A stretch of 55,499 nt of DNA from Candidatus Thioglobus sp. (lineage in GTDB: Bacteria > Pseudomonadota > Gammaproteobacteria > PS1 > Pseudothioglobaceae): the NCBI GenBank assembly GCA_018644675.1, contig JABGQC010000002.1, forward strand, positions 1 through 55,499, in the 5' to 3' direction. This document shows, one piece after another, positions 43,143 to 53,150 of this stretch. Position 1 is the stretch's first letter. Each line of letters starts with the position of its first letter. A program made the translations under genes and the position numbers. The notes under the pieces were generated by a model. That model had not been told where the DNA came from and did not search any database. It saw only the letters and a program-made list of their open reading frames with translations.

Positions 43143-43674
43143 CGACTTTCGAGCAAAAAGAAGGATAAAAACATCGTTTTGGGTGAAGTTAGTATCGACA
43201 CCTATCTTAATGTTTGTTTTTGCGATGTTTGTCATGCCGCCAATTTACGATGTTTTTTGTGAAATAACGGGGTTTAATGGCACAACTGGACGAGTAGACA
43301 GTGATCAACAATACAAGGTTGAAAAAGATAGAAAGATCGAAGTTAGTTTTTTTGCGATGACCATGGGCGGTTTTCCTGTTCAATTTAGCCCCAAGGTTCA
43401 TTCAATGGAGGTGATACCTGGGAAATTTTATACAACCAGTTATCTTGCAAAAAATAACACCGATCAAGTGGTTATTGGTCAAGCGGTTCCAAGTGTTGCG
43501 CCGACAGATGCTGCACTACATTTTAAGAAATTAGAATGTTTTTGCTTTAATAGACAGGTGTTTAAGCCACACGAAGAGCTTGAAATGACACTAAGATTTG
43601 TCGTGGAGCCAGAATTAGATGAGCGAATACAAGATATAAGCTTGTCATACAACTTTTTTAAACTTGATAGTTAA
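43135..43674 (+). CDS. ctaG: Cytochrome c oxidase assembly protein CtaG (Cox11)
   Basis: Cox11 delivers copper to CuB of subunit I. The 179-residue protein has an N-terminal anchor (about 13-35) and a periplasmic beta domain. This has YDVFCEITGFNGTTGRV (conserved Cys), FFAMTMGGFPVQFSP and the copper-binding CFCF in KKLECFCFNRQVFKPHEELEMTLRFVVEPEL. The start at 43135 overlaps the 31-codon gene; an earlier in-frame start would add seven residues. It precedes coxC by 17 bases. Confidence 0.95.
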   Translation: MADDFRAKRRIKTSFWVKLVSTPILMFVFAMFVMPPIYDVFCEITGFNGTTGRVDSDQQYKVEKDRKIEVSFFAMTMGGFPVQFSPKVHSMEVIPGKFYTTSYLAKNNTDQVVIGQAVPSVAPTDAALHFKKLECFCFNRQVFKPHEELEMTLRFVVEPELDERIQDISLSYNFFKLDS

Positions 43675-43691
43675 AAAATGAGGGAGAGAAA

Positions 43692-44576
43692 ATGAGTGAA
43701 AAAGAATACTATATCCCAAATGGGACATATTGGCCGATTATTGGGTCTGTCGGAATTTCAACTTTACTGGTAGGCTTTGCTAACCAAATGCATGGGGCTA
43801 GCTGGGGAGCTTCAGTTATGGCGCTGGGCTTTGCAATCACTGTTTTTATGTTATTTGGATGGCTTGGCCAAGTGGTTAGTGAAAGTGTTAATGGTCAATA
43901 TAATCAGCAAGTAGACAGGTCTTTTCGTTGGGGCATGAGCTGGTTTATTTTCTCAGAGGTAATGTTCTTCGCGGCCTTTTTTGGCGCCTTGTTCTATGCA
44001 CGAGCATTAAGTGTTCCTTGGCTGGGTGGTGCAGATAACAATCTCTTTACACCTGAATTGTGGAATGGTTTTAGCGCAACCTGGCAGCAAATTGCCTTTA
44101 CTACGCCAGGCACAACACTGCAATCAGGCACAGCCATTTCAATTCCTACCAAACTTGTCGATGCAACAGGATTGCCGGCACTAAACACAATTTTGCTGCT
44201 ACTTTCAGGTGTGACACTTACCTTTTCCCATCACGCATTACGAAGCAGTAAGCGTAATCAAGTAATTGGGTGGTTAATAGCAACAATTGCACTAGGATCT
44301 GCTTTTTTAGGTTTTCAAGTTGCAGAATATGGACATGCGTATGCAGACGGACTTAAGCTAACCTCAGGTATTTACGGCTCTACTTTTTATATGCTCACCG
44401 GTTTTCACGGATTTCATGTAACACTCGGCGCCATTATGTTGACTGTTATCTTGTTTAGAGTGCAAAAAGGCCATTTTACCGCTGACAATCACTTTGCTTT
44501 TGAAGGAGTTGCGTGGTATTGGCATTTTGTGGATGTTGTTTGGCTCGGGCTATTCGTATTTGTATACTGGGTTTGA
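43692..44576 (+). CDS. coxC: Cytochrome c oxidase subunit III
   Basis: The 294-residue seven-helix subunit stabilises the catalytic core and proton uptake. Recognisable parts are EKEYYIPNGTYWPIIGS, RWGMSWFIFSEVMFFAAFFGALFYAR with the conserved Glu, LLLLSGVTLTFSHHAL, YGSTFYMLTGFHGFHVTLGAIML and EGVAWYWHFVDVVWLGLFVFVYW. A GAGGGAGAG ribosome site precedes the ATG. Confidence 0.97.
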   Translation: MSEKEYYIPNGTYWPIIGSVGISTLLVGFANQMHGASWGASVMALGFAITVFMLFGWLGQVVSESVNGQYNQQVDRSFRWGMSWFIFSEVMFFAAFFGALFYARALSVPWLGGADNNLFTPELWNGFSATWQQIAFTTPGTTLQSGTAISIPTKLVDATGLPALNTILLLLSGVTLTFSHHALRSSKRNQVIGWLIATIALGSAFLGFQVAEYGHAYADGLKLTSGIYGSTFYMLTGFHGFHVTLGAIMLTVILFRVQKGHFTADNHFAFEGVAWYWHFVDVVWLGLFVFVYWV

Positions 44577-44603
44577 ATAAGTTTATTGTTATAAGGAGTT
44601 AAT

Positions 44604-44831
44604 ATGTCAAGTGTTATTATTATTGTTATTATTGTTGGAATTTTGTTAGCACTAGGTTCTGGCTTACTAGGTCTGTTGCGTGGTGGATCTGCCGGTTCCG
44701 ATAAAATGTTCCGTTCTTTAGTGATACGAGTGGCTTTATCCTTATTCTTATTTGGTGTCCTAATGTTGTCGGGCTATATGGGATGGATTGAGCCTAATGT
44801 CGTTGTCATGGATGCCACTATTGCCAAGTGA
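44604..44831 (+). CDS. DUF2909 twin-transmembrane protein
   Basis: A 75-residue protein with two hydrophobic helices (about 4-25 and 41-60) joined by RGGSAGSDKMFRSLVIRV, ending SGYMGWIEP. This layout and the GW.xP ending match DUF2909 (twin transmembrane protein), a family nearly always found between subunit III and surf1. Its function is not known; an assembly role is inferred from location. A strong AAGGAG ribosome site precedes the ATG, and the stop overlaps surf1 by four bases. Confidence 0.85.
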   Translation: MSSVIIIVIIVGILLALGSGLLGLLRGGSAGSDKMFRSLVIRVALSLFLFGVLMLSGYMGWIEPNVVVMDATIAK

Positions 44832-45517
44832 TTGGAAGGATTTTCTCCCTTCCAGGTATTCTAATAGGTGTTGTTATATATGGCCTAATATCACTAGGCT
44901 TGTGGCAACTAGATCGTGCCGATGAAAAGCTGGCTATTACCAAGCAAATAGAAATAGCACAAAGCTCTCCAGCTAAGCAAACTTCCACCTCTATTGGCCT
45001 GATAAAAAAGGAATATCATAATGTTCTGTTAGCTGGACATTATGAAAAAAACCGCCAATTTATTTATGATAATCAGATAGTCAATGGCAATGCAGGCTAC
45101 TACATCCTCACGCCTTTTATACTATCTGATCAGCAAGCTATTTTAATAAATCGTGGGTTTGTTCCATGGCATGGAAGACGAGATAGAATTGCTGATATCG
45201 AAATAAATCCCCAGCCTAGAGTTATTAAGGTGTCTTTAATTAAGCCGGTAGAACGAATCGAACTAGAGAAGCACGTGAAGCTCCCAGAGTTCCCTTTGCT
45301 AATTCAGTCGATTAATATGAGTCAGCTTGAAGCATTATCAGAACTTAGCTTTGTACCAATTATTGGCAGACTTGATAAGATGTCTACAGATGGATTTTTC
45401 AGACAATGGAAGCCTTTTTATGGAAGCTCAGACAAGCACCTTGGTTATGCGTTGCAGTGGTTCTTGATGGCGTTTGTTTTATTTATTATCGCTCTTAAGC
45501 TCTTAAGAAGAGGCTAG
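44828..45517 (+). CDS. SURF1-family oxidase assembly protein
   Basis: SURF1 helps insert heme A into subunit I. The 229 residues have the family layout: an N-terminal helix with GLWQLDRADEKLA (the conserved QWxR-like turn), a periplasmic domain with AGHYEKNRQFIYDNQIVNGNAGYYILTPF and INRGFVPWHGRRD, and a C-terminal helix with HLGYALQWFLMAFVLFII. The start is a GTG overlapping the DUF2909 stop. It is the last gene of the coxB operon. Confidence 0.94.
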   Translation: MIGRIFSLPGILIGVVIYGLISLGLWQLDRADEKLAITKQIEIAQSSPAKQTSTSIGLIKKEYHNVLLAGHYEKNRQFIYDNQIVNGNAGYYILTPFILSDQQAILINRGFVPWHGRRDRIADIEINPQPRVIKVSLIKPVERIELEKHVKLPEFPLLIQSINMSQLEALSELSFVPIIGRLDKMSTDGFFRQWKPFYGSSDKHLGYALQWFLMAFVLFIIALKLLRRG

Positions 45518-45562
45518 GATGTGGCTGAACATAAGGTCAACCGACTATTTAAATTTAAAAAA

Positions 45563-45604
45563 TTGATTTATATCAAGAAACAATCGCATAATTGACGGTA
45601 TCAT
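45563..45604 (+). promoter_or_regulatory. FNR/ANR-type box and -10 of the ccoNOQP promoter
   Basis: A perfect consensus TTGAT-TTAT-ATCAA occupies 45563-45576. A TATCAT at 45599-45604 would serve as -10, giving a start near 45611; the box centre (45569.5) then lies about 41.5 bases upstream, the classical class II activator position. This predicts oxygen-limited induction of the cbb3 oxidase by an FNR/ANR-family regulator, as known in many proteobacteria. Confidence 0.82.
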
Positions 45605-45616
45605 AGCGTCTAGTGT

Positions 45617-45643
45617 GGAATCGCATTATAATTCCTTGCGATT
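45617..45643 (+). other. Inverted repeats in the ccoN leader
   Basis: AATCGCA (45619-45625) pairs with TGCGATT (45637-45643), and an alternative GGAAT (45617-45621) pairs with ATTCC (45631-45635). They lie just after the predicted start site and about 45 bases before ccoN. There is no following T-run, so it is not a simple terminator; it could be a leader structure or a second operator. Confidence 0.4.
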
Positions 45644-45687
45644 TGTAAAGAAATTAAGAGTATTAACTAAAGAAAAGAGGACTATTC

Positions 45688-47106
45688 ATGAATTTAGCAG
45701 AAAAGTATGATTTAGGCGTCGTCAAGTGGTTTACGATTATGTCGTCCATTTACTTGGTGGTGGGAACATTACTAGGTGTGTACATCGCTTCAGAGCTGGC
45801 GTTTCCGTATCTTAACGATTTGGGCACCGACCTTCCATATTTCCAATTTGGTCGTTTAAGACCGTTGCATACAAACGCGGTAGTTTTCGCATTTGGTGGA
45901 TCGGCATTGATGGCTGCAGCCTTTTATATCGTACAAAGAACTAACCAGGTGCGTTTGTGGTCAAACAAGATGGCTTGGTTTACATTCTGGTCGTGGAATA
46001 CGGTGATTGTACTTGCTGTTGTGACACTGCCTTTAGGCTTAACTCAGTCTAAAGAATATGCAGAACTTGAATGGCCAATTGATATTTTGATTACGTTGTC
46101 ATGGGCTTCATATTTATACAACTTTATTATGACTATCCATATTCGTGATAGAAACAAAGTGCCACATGTGTATGTTGCAAACTGGTTCTTCATGGGCATG
46201 ATGGTAATGGTTACTTACTTACACGTGGTTAACAATCTATCCATTCCAGTGGACTGGTTTAAGTCTTATTCAATTTTCTCTGGTGTTCAAGATGCAATGA
46301 TTCAGTGGTGGTGGGGGCATAATGCAGTTGGATTCTTCTTAACAGCAGGCTTCTTGGGCATTATGTACTACTTTGTACCTAAGCAAGCAGAGCGTCCAAT
46401 TTACTCATACCGTTTATCAGTAATTCACTTCTGGGCGTTAATGTTTGGTTATGTATGGTTAGGTGCTCACCATCTACAGTACACGGCGTTACCAGACTGG
46501 GCGGGCTCATTGGGTGCAACCATTTCATTGGCAATGATCATTCCATCATGGGGTGGCGCACTAAACGGAATCCTAACACTATCGGGTGCTTGGGATCGTT
46601 TACGTGAAGACTACATTTTGCGTTTCTTAATTATGTCATTAGCATTCTACGCAATGAGTACTTTCGAAGGCCCAGTAATGGCAGCGAAGAATGTGAATGC
46701 ATTGTCTCACTATACTGACTGGACTGTTGGCCATGTGCACTCTGGTGCGCTAGGTTGGAATATTATGGTAGCAGCTGGTGCGTTATATCACATGATTGAA
46801 AGAATGTATAACGTCAAGCTAAACCAGAAGCTATTGGCAACACACTTCTGGATTCATACAATTGGCACAGTGACATACATTGTGGCAATGTGGGTATCTG
46901 GCATTATGCAAGGTTTGATGTGGAGAGCGTATGATGAGTACGGCACGTTGGCGTACACGTTTGCAGAGTCTGTATCTGCAATGCACCCATATTATGTAAT
47001 GAGAGCATCAGGCGGTGTCTTGATCTTTATTGGTGCAATTATTATGTTAGTTAACATTGTTAGCACTATTCGCAAGTCAAGTTCAGTGCAAAGCGCTCAC
47101 GCATAA
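45688..47106 (+). CDS. ccoN: cbb3-type cytochrome c oxidase subunit I
   Basis: The catalytic subunit of the high-affinity C-family oxidase. The 472 residues have the heme b ligand region [18 protein letters not shown], the CuB helix [31 protein letters not shown] with two His, and [18 protein letters not shown] with the heme ligands, including the YS-less C-family pattern. An AAGAGGAC ribosome site lies before the ATG. It opens ccoNOQP under an FNR-type box; the ccoGHIS assembly genes are not in this window. Confidence 0.98.
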   Translation: MNLAEKYDLGVVKWFTIMSSIYLVVGTLLGVYIASELAFPYLNDLGTDLPYFQFGRLRPLHTNAVVFAFGGSALMAAAFYIVQRTNQVRLWSNKMAWFTFWSWNTVIVLAVVTLPLGLTQSKEYAELEWPIDILITLSWASYLYNFIMTIHIRDRNKVPHVYVANWFFMGMMVMVTYLHVVNNLSIPVDWFKSYSIFSGVQDAMIQWWWGHNAVGFFLTAGFLGIMYYFVPKQAERPIYSYRLSVIHFWALMFGYVWLGAHHLQYTALPDWAGSLGATISLAMIIPSWGGALNGILTLSGAWDRLREDYILRFLIMSLAFYAMSTFEGPVMAAKNVNALSHYTDWTVGHVHSGALGWNIMVAAGALYHMIERMYNVKLNQKLLATHFWIHTIGTVTYIVAMWVSGIMQGLMWRAYDEYGTLAYTFAESVSAMHPYYVMRASGGVLIFIGAIIMLVNIVSTIRKSSSVQSAHA

Positions 47107-47118
47107 AGGAGAGAGATA

Positions 47119-47850
47119 ATGTCAAATCATAATAAAAAAGAGAGTTTACAATCAAAGCTTGAAAAGAATATTTTTGCTATGTACTTGTTTATGGCCCTAG
47201 CGGTGTCATTAGCAGGTATCGTGCAAATTGTGCCTTTGTTCACCAATCCGGAAGCGGTTAAGGATGAGGTGACACTGGCTGACGGAACAACCCAAAGCTT
47301 ATTATGGCAAAGAGCTGAAGGCCAGTCATTAGACGATTGGAAGCCTGGTGATGGTGTTCGTCCTAATACCCCATTAGAGGTTGCAGGTCGTGATATCTAT
47401 CAACGCGAAGGTTGTTTCTTATGCCACTCGCAAATGATTCGTCCATTTAGAGATGAAAATGAGCGTTATGGTCACTTCTCTCTAGCAGTAGAGTCTAAGT
47501 ATGATCACCCATTCCAGTGGGGCTCTAAAAGAACAGGTCCTGATTTGGCACGTCTAGGTGGTAAGTATTCAGATGAATGGCATATTCTTCACTTGCGTCA
47601 TCCGCAAGCGCTGGTGCCAGAATCAGTTATGCCTAAGTATAAGTTCTTAGATAAAGCTATGGTAGATGGTGACGAGATCGCCTCTCACATGAAAGGCTTA
47701 TCTAAAGTAGGTGTGCCGTATACAGAGGCTGATATTGCAAGCGCTGCTAAAGCAGTTGCGGGCAAGACCGAAATGGATGCTATGGTTGCCTATTTGCAAT
47801 CACTAGGCAATATGATTAAGTTTGAAGACGGTGTTACTTACCGCGAATAA
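47119..47850 (+). CDS. ccoO: cbb3 oxidase mono-heme cytochrome c subunit
   Basis: The 243-residue subunit is anchored by an N-terminal helix (about 20-40) and carries one heme c at CFLCH within [21 protein letters not shown], a CcoO signature. [26 protein letters not shown] follows, with axial Met in VPESVMPKY. It passes electrons from CcoP to CcoN. The stop overlaps ccoQ by one base. Confidence 0.97.
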   Translation: MSNHNKKESLQSKLEKNIFAMYLFMALAVSLAGIVQIVPLFTNPEAVKDEVTLADGTTQSLLWQRAEGQSLDDWKPGDGVRPNTPLEVAGRDIYQREGCFLCHSQMIRPFRDENERYGHFSLAVESKYDHPFQWGSKRTGPDLARLGGKYSDEWHILHLRHPQALVPESVMPKYKFLDKAMVDGDEIASHMKGLSKVGVPYTEADIASAAKAVAGKTEMDAMVAYLQSLGNMIKFEDGVTYRE

Positions 47851-47996
47851 TGACTTTAGTCGATAAAATTGGCACTGTTACCGCAGTAATAGTATTTGTT
47901 TTATTAGCGATTGCTTATTTTTACTCTTTTAGACCTAAGAATAAGCAACAATTTGAAGACTTACGAAATTTCGTCAATGATGATGACGAACGTTAA
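47850..47996 (+). CDS. ccoQ: cbb3 oxidase small subunit CcoQ
   Basis: A 48-residue single-helix protein: hydrophobic segment about 9-26 (TVTAVIVFVLLAIAYFYS), then the FRPKNKQQFED pattern and an acidic tail typical of CcoQ/FixQ. The ATG overlaps the ccoO stop (TAATG), and ccoP begins 12 bases after. CcoQ stabilises the complex in the presence of oxygen in studied systems. Confidence 0.9.
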   Translation: MTLVDKIGTVTAVIVFVLLAIAYFYSFRPKNKQQFEDLRNFVNDDDER

Positions 47997-48008
47997 GAGG
48001 AGAAGAAA

Positions 48009-49175
48009 ATGAGCAAACATGAAAACCCATACCCAGGTGAGAACAATACAGGACACTTTTGGGATGATGAACAAGATTTAAGAGAGTTGAATAATCGCCC
48101 ACCAAGATGGTATATGCAAGCCATGATGGTTGGTGTTGTGGCTGTTGTCATTTATTCATTCTACTACCCGAGCATCCCTTGGTTTGGTGATCACTACAAA
48201 GGGTCAGCGGGCTGGACTCAGATTACTGAAATGAATGAAAGCGTTGCAGAGCTTGAGGCTTATCGTGAAAAGAAATTTGCAGCGACTGAAAAAGCTATTG
48301 CAGAGTCCTCTTTAGAAGACATTATTCGCGATGATGAGCTTAGAACTTACGCGGTTAAAACTGCTAAAACCTTATTTGGTGATAATTGTGCAGCTTGTCA
48401 TGGTGCGGCCGGACAAGGTAATGCCGGATTCCCGATTTTGGCAGATGATGATTGGCTATATGGCGGTTCACTAGCGAAAATTGAGCAGACTATTGCTAAT
48501 GGCCGTAAAGGTAATATGCCAGCACGTATGCTTGGCATTACCGATGCACAAGCTGACGAACTAGCAACTTTTCTGATTGAAACTGGCAAGGGTGCCCAAG
48601 GTAATCCAAATTCTGCTTCAAAAGCGCTTTACATGAGTAAAGGTTGTATTGGTTGTCATGGCCCAACATTGGCGGGCAATCAGATGCTGGGCTCGGCAAA
48701 CTTAAGTGATAGTATTTATCGCTTTAAAGCAGAAGATCAGCATGCCTCAGTTGTTCGCACTATTATTCACGGTGTTAATCAAGGGCATGATCCTCAAACA
48801 CAAGATGCAGTGATGCCAGCATTTGGACACTCTAGCGTGATTGACGCAGTACAGCTTAAAAAACTGGTTGTATATGTACACCAGTTAGGTGGTGGTGTTC
48901 CTGTCGCACCGGCACCTAAAAAGGCTAGCGTGTCAAAAGATCCAAAATACACACCCGTAGCAGCAAAGAGCGATTCTTTTGCTGATGTGGTTGTGGCGGC
49001 TGAAGCTAACTATAAGAAAAACTTAGCTCAAAATGCGGCTTGGAGAGATACAGGAAAGATGATTAAAGAAGCTAAAAAAAGCAAGAATGTGGCGTTGGCA
49101 AAAAAAGCCAATGCACAAGCAGTGAATGCACTAAGACAAGCGTCTGTTGCGTTAACGGCGGGTCCAACCTTCTAA
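48009..49175 (+). CDS. ccoP: cbb3 oxidase di-heme subunit CcoP with unusual C-terminal extension
   Basis: CcoP receives electrons from soluble cytochromes. Of its 388 residues, about 38-55 form the second membrane helix position. Two heme c motifs follow at CAACH (127-131, axial Met170) and CIGCH (213-217, axial Met269). A usual CcoP ends near 300; here residues 297-388 add a Pro/Lys linker and a helical Ala/Lys-rich segment with a central AWRDTGKMIKEA (343-354). From memory this resembles SoxXA-binding protein (SoxK); see findings. The extension is in frame with no sign of frameshift, and a terminator follows it directly. Confidence 0.93.
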   Translation: MSKHENPYPGENNTGHFWDDEQDLRELNNRPPRWYMQAMMVGVVAVVIYSFYYPSIPWFGDHYKGSAGWTQITEMNESVAELEAYREKKFAATEKAIAESSLEDIIRDDELRTYAVKTAKTLFGDNCAACHGAAGQGNAGFPILADDDWLYGGSLAKIEQTIANGRKGNMPARMLGITDAQADELATFLIETGKGAQGNPNSASKALYMSKGCIGCHGPTLAGNQMLGSANLSDSIYRFKAEDQHASVVRTIIHGVNQGHDPQTQDAVMPAFGHSSVIDAVQLKKLVVYVHQLGGGVPVAPAPKKASVSKDPKYTPVAAKSDSFADVVVAAEANYKKNLAQNAAWRDTGKMIKEAKKSKNVALAKKANAQAVNALRQASVALTAGPTF

Positions 49176-49195
49176 AGCAAATTTAGCGTTTTATA

Positions 49196-49222
49196 AATGC
49201 CTCGTTATGAGGCATTTTTTTT
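49196..49222 (+). terminator. Rho-independent terminator of ccoNOQP
   Basis: AATGCCTC (49196-49203) pairs perfectly with GAGGCATT (49209-49216) around GTTAT and ends in a run of T. It closes the cbb3 operon before the tRNA gene. Confidence 0.92.
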
Positions 49223-49280
49223 GTTAAATTAAAAGCTAAAATTCATCGATTTTTATTAAATAATACTAATAATAATTTGG

Positions 49281-49286
49281 TATAAT
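49281..49286 (+). promoter_or_regulatory. -10 element of the tRNA-Thr promoter
   Basis: A consensus TATAAT ends 10 bases before the mature tRNA 5' end. No good -35 is visible in the AT-rich upstream stretch. Confidence 0.5.
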
Positions 49287-49296
49287 TTGCGCTATT

Positions 49297-49372
49297 GCCG
49301 AAGTAGCACAGTTGGTAGTGCAACTGATTTGTAATCAGTAGGTCGCCAGTTCGAGTCCGGCCTTCGGCACCA
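49297..49372 (+). tRNA. tRNA-Thr (anticodon TGT)
   Basis: A 76-base cloverleaf. The acceptor stem GCCGAAG pairs with CTTCGGC, the D-arm is GCAC..GTGC, and the anticodon stem ACTGA/TCAGT has loop TTTGTAA, giving anticodon TGT. The T-arm GCCAG..TTCGAGTC..CTGGC-type pairing is present, and the CCA is encoded. It stands alone as a single transcript between the cco and nor operons with its own terminator. Confidence 0.96.
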
Positions 49373-49377
49373 TATCT

Positions 49378-49408
49378 AAAACCCATAGTCTTGACTATGG
49401 GTTTTTTT
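49378..49408 (+). terminator. Rho-independent terminator after tRNA-Thr
   Basis: ACCCATAGT (49381-49389) pairs with ACTATGGGT (49394-49402) around CTTG, extended by flanking A and T runs. It may work in both directions. Confidence 0.9.
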
Positions 49409-49477
49409 CGTTTTGGATCTTAATTATTGGCTATATATTAAGTTATTAACTTAATTTAGAATAATTATTTCAATCTC

Positions 49478-49517
49478 TTGATCTGCGTCAATTTTTTTAT
49501 TGGAGCACTTATATAAA
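49478..49517 (+). promoter_or_regulatory. FNR/DNR-type box and -10 of the nor operon promoter
   Basis: TTGAT-CTGC-GTCAA (49478-49491) matches the FNR/DNR half-sites TTGAT-N4-ATCAA with one mismatch. TATAAA at 49512-49517 would be the -10, giving a start near 49525 with the box centred about 41 bases upstream, again class II geometry. Regulation by an NO-sensing DNR/NnrR-type or FNR-type activator is inferred; the regulator is not encoded here. Confidence 0.7.
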
Positions 49518-49603
49518 CTTGACACTGGAACTCGGGTAATAACCATAATACATTTATGGCTATTATCTATTGACCATATTTGTTTAATAAAAAGGAGGCT
49601 AGT

Positions 49604-51441
<1,838 letters not shown>

Positions 51442-51460
51442 ACTTTTTAATTAGGATAAG

Positions 51461-51495
51461 AGGCCGTCTGTTTAACCTCAGACGGCCTTTTTTTT
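51461..51495 (+). terminator. Rho-independent terminator between norB and norE
   Basis: AGGCCGTCTG (51461-51470) pairs perfectly with CAGACGGCCT (51479-51488), followed by eight T ending at 51495. norE begins three or twenty-one bases later, so this acts as an internal terminator or attenuator of the nor operon. Confidence 0.9.
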
Positions 51496-51497
51496 GA

Positions 51498-52079
51498 ATG
51501 AATATAAGTACAACAATGACTAAAGTAACAAGATATCCGCCCGGTGAGATTATCATTTGGCTGTTTATTATGGCCGAGCTACTAGTGTTTGGTTTATTTT
51601 TTGCAGCCTATGCAATAACCCGTATTGATAATATTGAACTGTTTGAGTTGTATCAGCAAAATCTAGACACAACAGCTGCTTTGTATAATACGATAGCACT
51701 ACTGAGTAGTAGTTATTTTGTGATTAGATCAGTTATAGCCATCAAGGCAGATGAGCAAAAAAATGCTTATCGATGGATGTTGTTAGCAGTTGTTATGGGT
51801 TTGGTTTTTATTGTTATCAAGACTGATGAGTTTGCTCATCATATTGATAATGGTATTACCTTGAGCACCAATACGTTCTACATGTTTTATTTATCATTGG
51901 CATTTTTTCATTATTTGCATGTGATTCTAGGGCTGGTTGTTTTAGGTGTATTGGCGCGCAATATGAACAAAGGCATGTACTCTTCTAAAGAGAATTCCAG
52001 TGTGGAAACGGGTGCAAGTTATTGGCACATGGTTGATCTAGTTTGGCTAATCTTATTTCCTTTGGTTTATGTAATGTGA
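51498..52079 (+). CDS. norE: NorE, subunit-III-like protein of the nor cluster
   Basis: A 193-residue member of the heme-copper oxidase subunit III family, the form found in nor clusters. It has five hydrophobic helices with RYPPGEIIIWLFIMAELLVFGLFFAAYA (conserved Glu), LYNTIALLSSSYFV, FYLSLAFFHYLHVILGLVVLG and GASYWHMVDLVWLILFPLVY. It is smaller than true subunit III. Two starts are possible, ATG at 51498 right after the terminator T-run or ATG at 51516; neither has a clear ribosome site. It aids NOR activity in studied denitrifiers but is not essential to catalysis. Confidence 0.88.
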   Translation: MNISTTMTKVTRYPPGEIIIWLFIMAELLVFGLFFAAYAITRIDNIELFELYQQNLDTTAALYNTIALLSSSYFVIRSVIAIKADEQKNAYRWMLLAVVMGLVFIVIKTDEFAHHIDNGITLSTNTFYMFYLSLAFFHYLHVILGLVVLGVLARNMNKGMYSSKENSSVETGASYWHMVDLVWLILFPLVYVM

Positions 52080-52345
52080 TGAAGATAAAAAAACAATCAA
52101 CAATCGTAGAGACAGTGGTTTTTTTGCTATTGATAATGCTAACCTTGGTGACTTATCAGGTTGGAAAAATGGGGTTATCTGGCGTTAACATATCCTTAGG
52201 CGTGTTTGCTATTGCTCTTTTTAAGGGCGCGCTAATTAGCGAGCATTTTATGCAACTAAAACATGCTAGCGGCCTTTGGCGCTGGATGATTTTAATTTGG
52301 CTTATACTGTTAGGTATTGTTATTTACCTAGCGTTCACAGCATAG
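52079..52345 (+). CDS. norF: NorF, subunit-IV-like small membrane protein
   Basis: An 88-residue protein with three hydrophobic helices (about 9-28, 34-54, 65-85) and the prokaryotic COX4-like pattern GVFAIALFKGALISEHFMQLKHASGLWRWMI. The ATG at 52079 overlaps the norE stop (TGATG); an upstream in-frame start inside norE is unlikely. The norE-norF pair is a standard accessory unit of cNOR clusters. Confidence 0.87.
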   Translation: MKIKKQSTIVETVVFLLLIMLTLVTYQVGKMGLSGVNISLGVFAIALFKGALISEHFMQLKHASGLWRWMILIWLILLGIVIYLAFTA

Positions 52346-52355
52346 AGAAAATATT

Positions 52356-53150
52356 ATGAATAAACAAAAACAAGACAAAATTCCTTTTTACAAGCCGCAA
52401 GGCAATGAAGTAGAGCTGTTTGAACACGCTTATAACAATCAGCTGCCACTGCTGATTAAGGGTCCAACAGGTTGCGGAAAAACTCGATTTATTCGCCACA
52501 TGGCCGCCAAGCTAGATCGCCCACTTTATACAGTTGCTTGTCATGATGACTTAACCGCAGCTGATTTAGTGGGCAGACACTTAATTAACGACAAAGGTAC
52601 TTATTGGTGTGATGGCCCATTAACAAAAGCAGTGAGAGAAGGTGCAATTTGCTATTTGGATGAAGTGGTTGAAGCGCGCAAAGACACAACGGTTGTACTG
52701 CACCCCTTAACAGATGACAGGCGTATCTTGCCAATTGAGCGCACCGGTGAGACACTCAGTGCGCCTGAAGAGTTCATGCTGGTTACCTCTTACAATCCAG
52801 GCTATCAAAACTTGCTCAAAGGCATGAAACCCAGTACAAGACAGCGTTTTGTTGCTATGAGTTTTGATTTTCCAGATGTGCAAACAGAGATTTTTGTACT
52901 CTTGGCAGAAACCGATATCGACAAAGCCACGGCAGAAAAACTGGTTGGCTTGGCTACTTCTATGCGCGCACTTAAGGATCATGATCTTGAAGAGGCTGCC
53001 TCTACTCGACTGTTGATCTATACGGCTACCTTAATTGCCAGCGGCATGCCAATATTGGAAGCCTGTAGAGCAGCGTTGGTTGAGCCGTTAACTGATGACC
53101 AGGAAACCATCGACGCTTTAATGGAAGTTGTTAATGCCACACTCGGATAA
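52356..53150 (+). CDS. norQ: NorQ, MoxR-type AAA+ ATPase
   Basis: NorQ with NorD is required for activation of NOR, thought to help insert the FeB iron. The 264-residue CbbQ/NorQ-family protein has Walker A GPTGCGKT (36-43), the early CHDDLTAADLVGRHL, Walker B AICYLDEV (about 97-104), sensor 1 FMLVTSYNPGYQN, and the Arg finger region STRQRFVAMSF. The CbbQ homologue remodels RuBisCO, so in an autotroph both names are possible; position after norCBEF favours NorQ. Confidence 0.92.
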   Translation: MNKQKQDKIPFYKPQGNEVELFEHAYNNQLPLLIKGPTGCGKTRFIRHMAAKLDRPLYTVACHDDLTAADLVGRHLINDKGTYWCDGPLTKAVREGAICYLDEVVEARKDTTVVLHPLTDDRRILPIERTGETLSAPEEFMLVTSYNPGYQNLLKGMKPSTRQRFVAMSFDFPDVQTEIFVLLAETDIDKATAEKLVGLATSMRALKDHDLEEAASTRLLIYTATLIASGMPILEACRAALVEPLTDDQETIDALMEVVNATLG

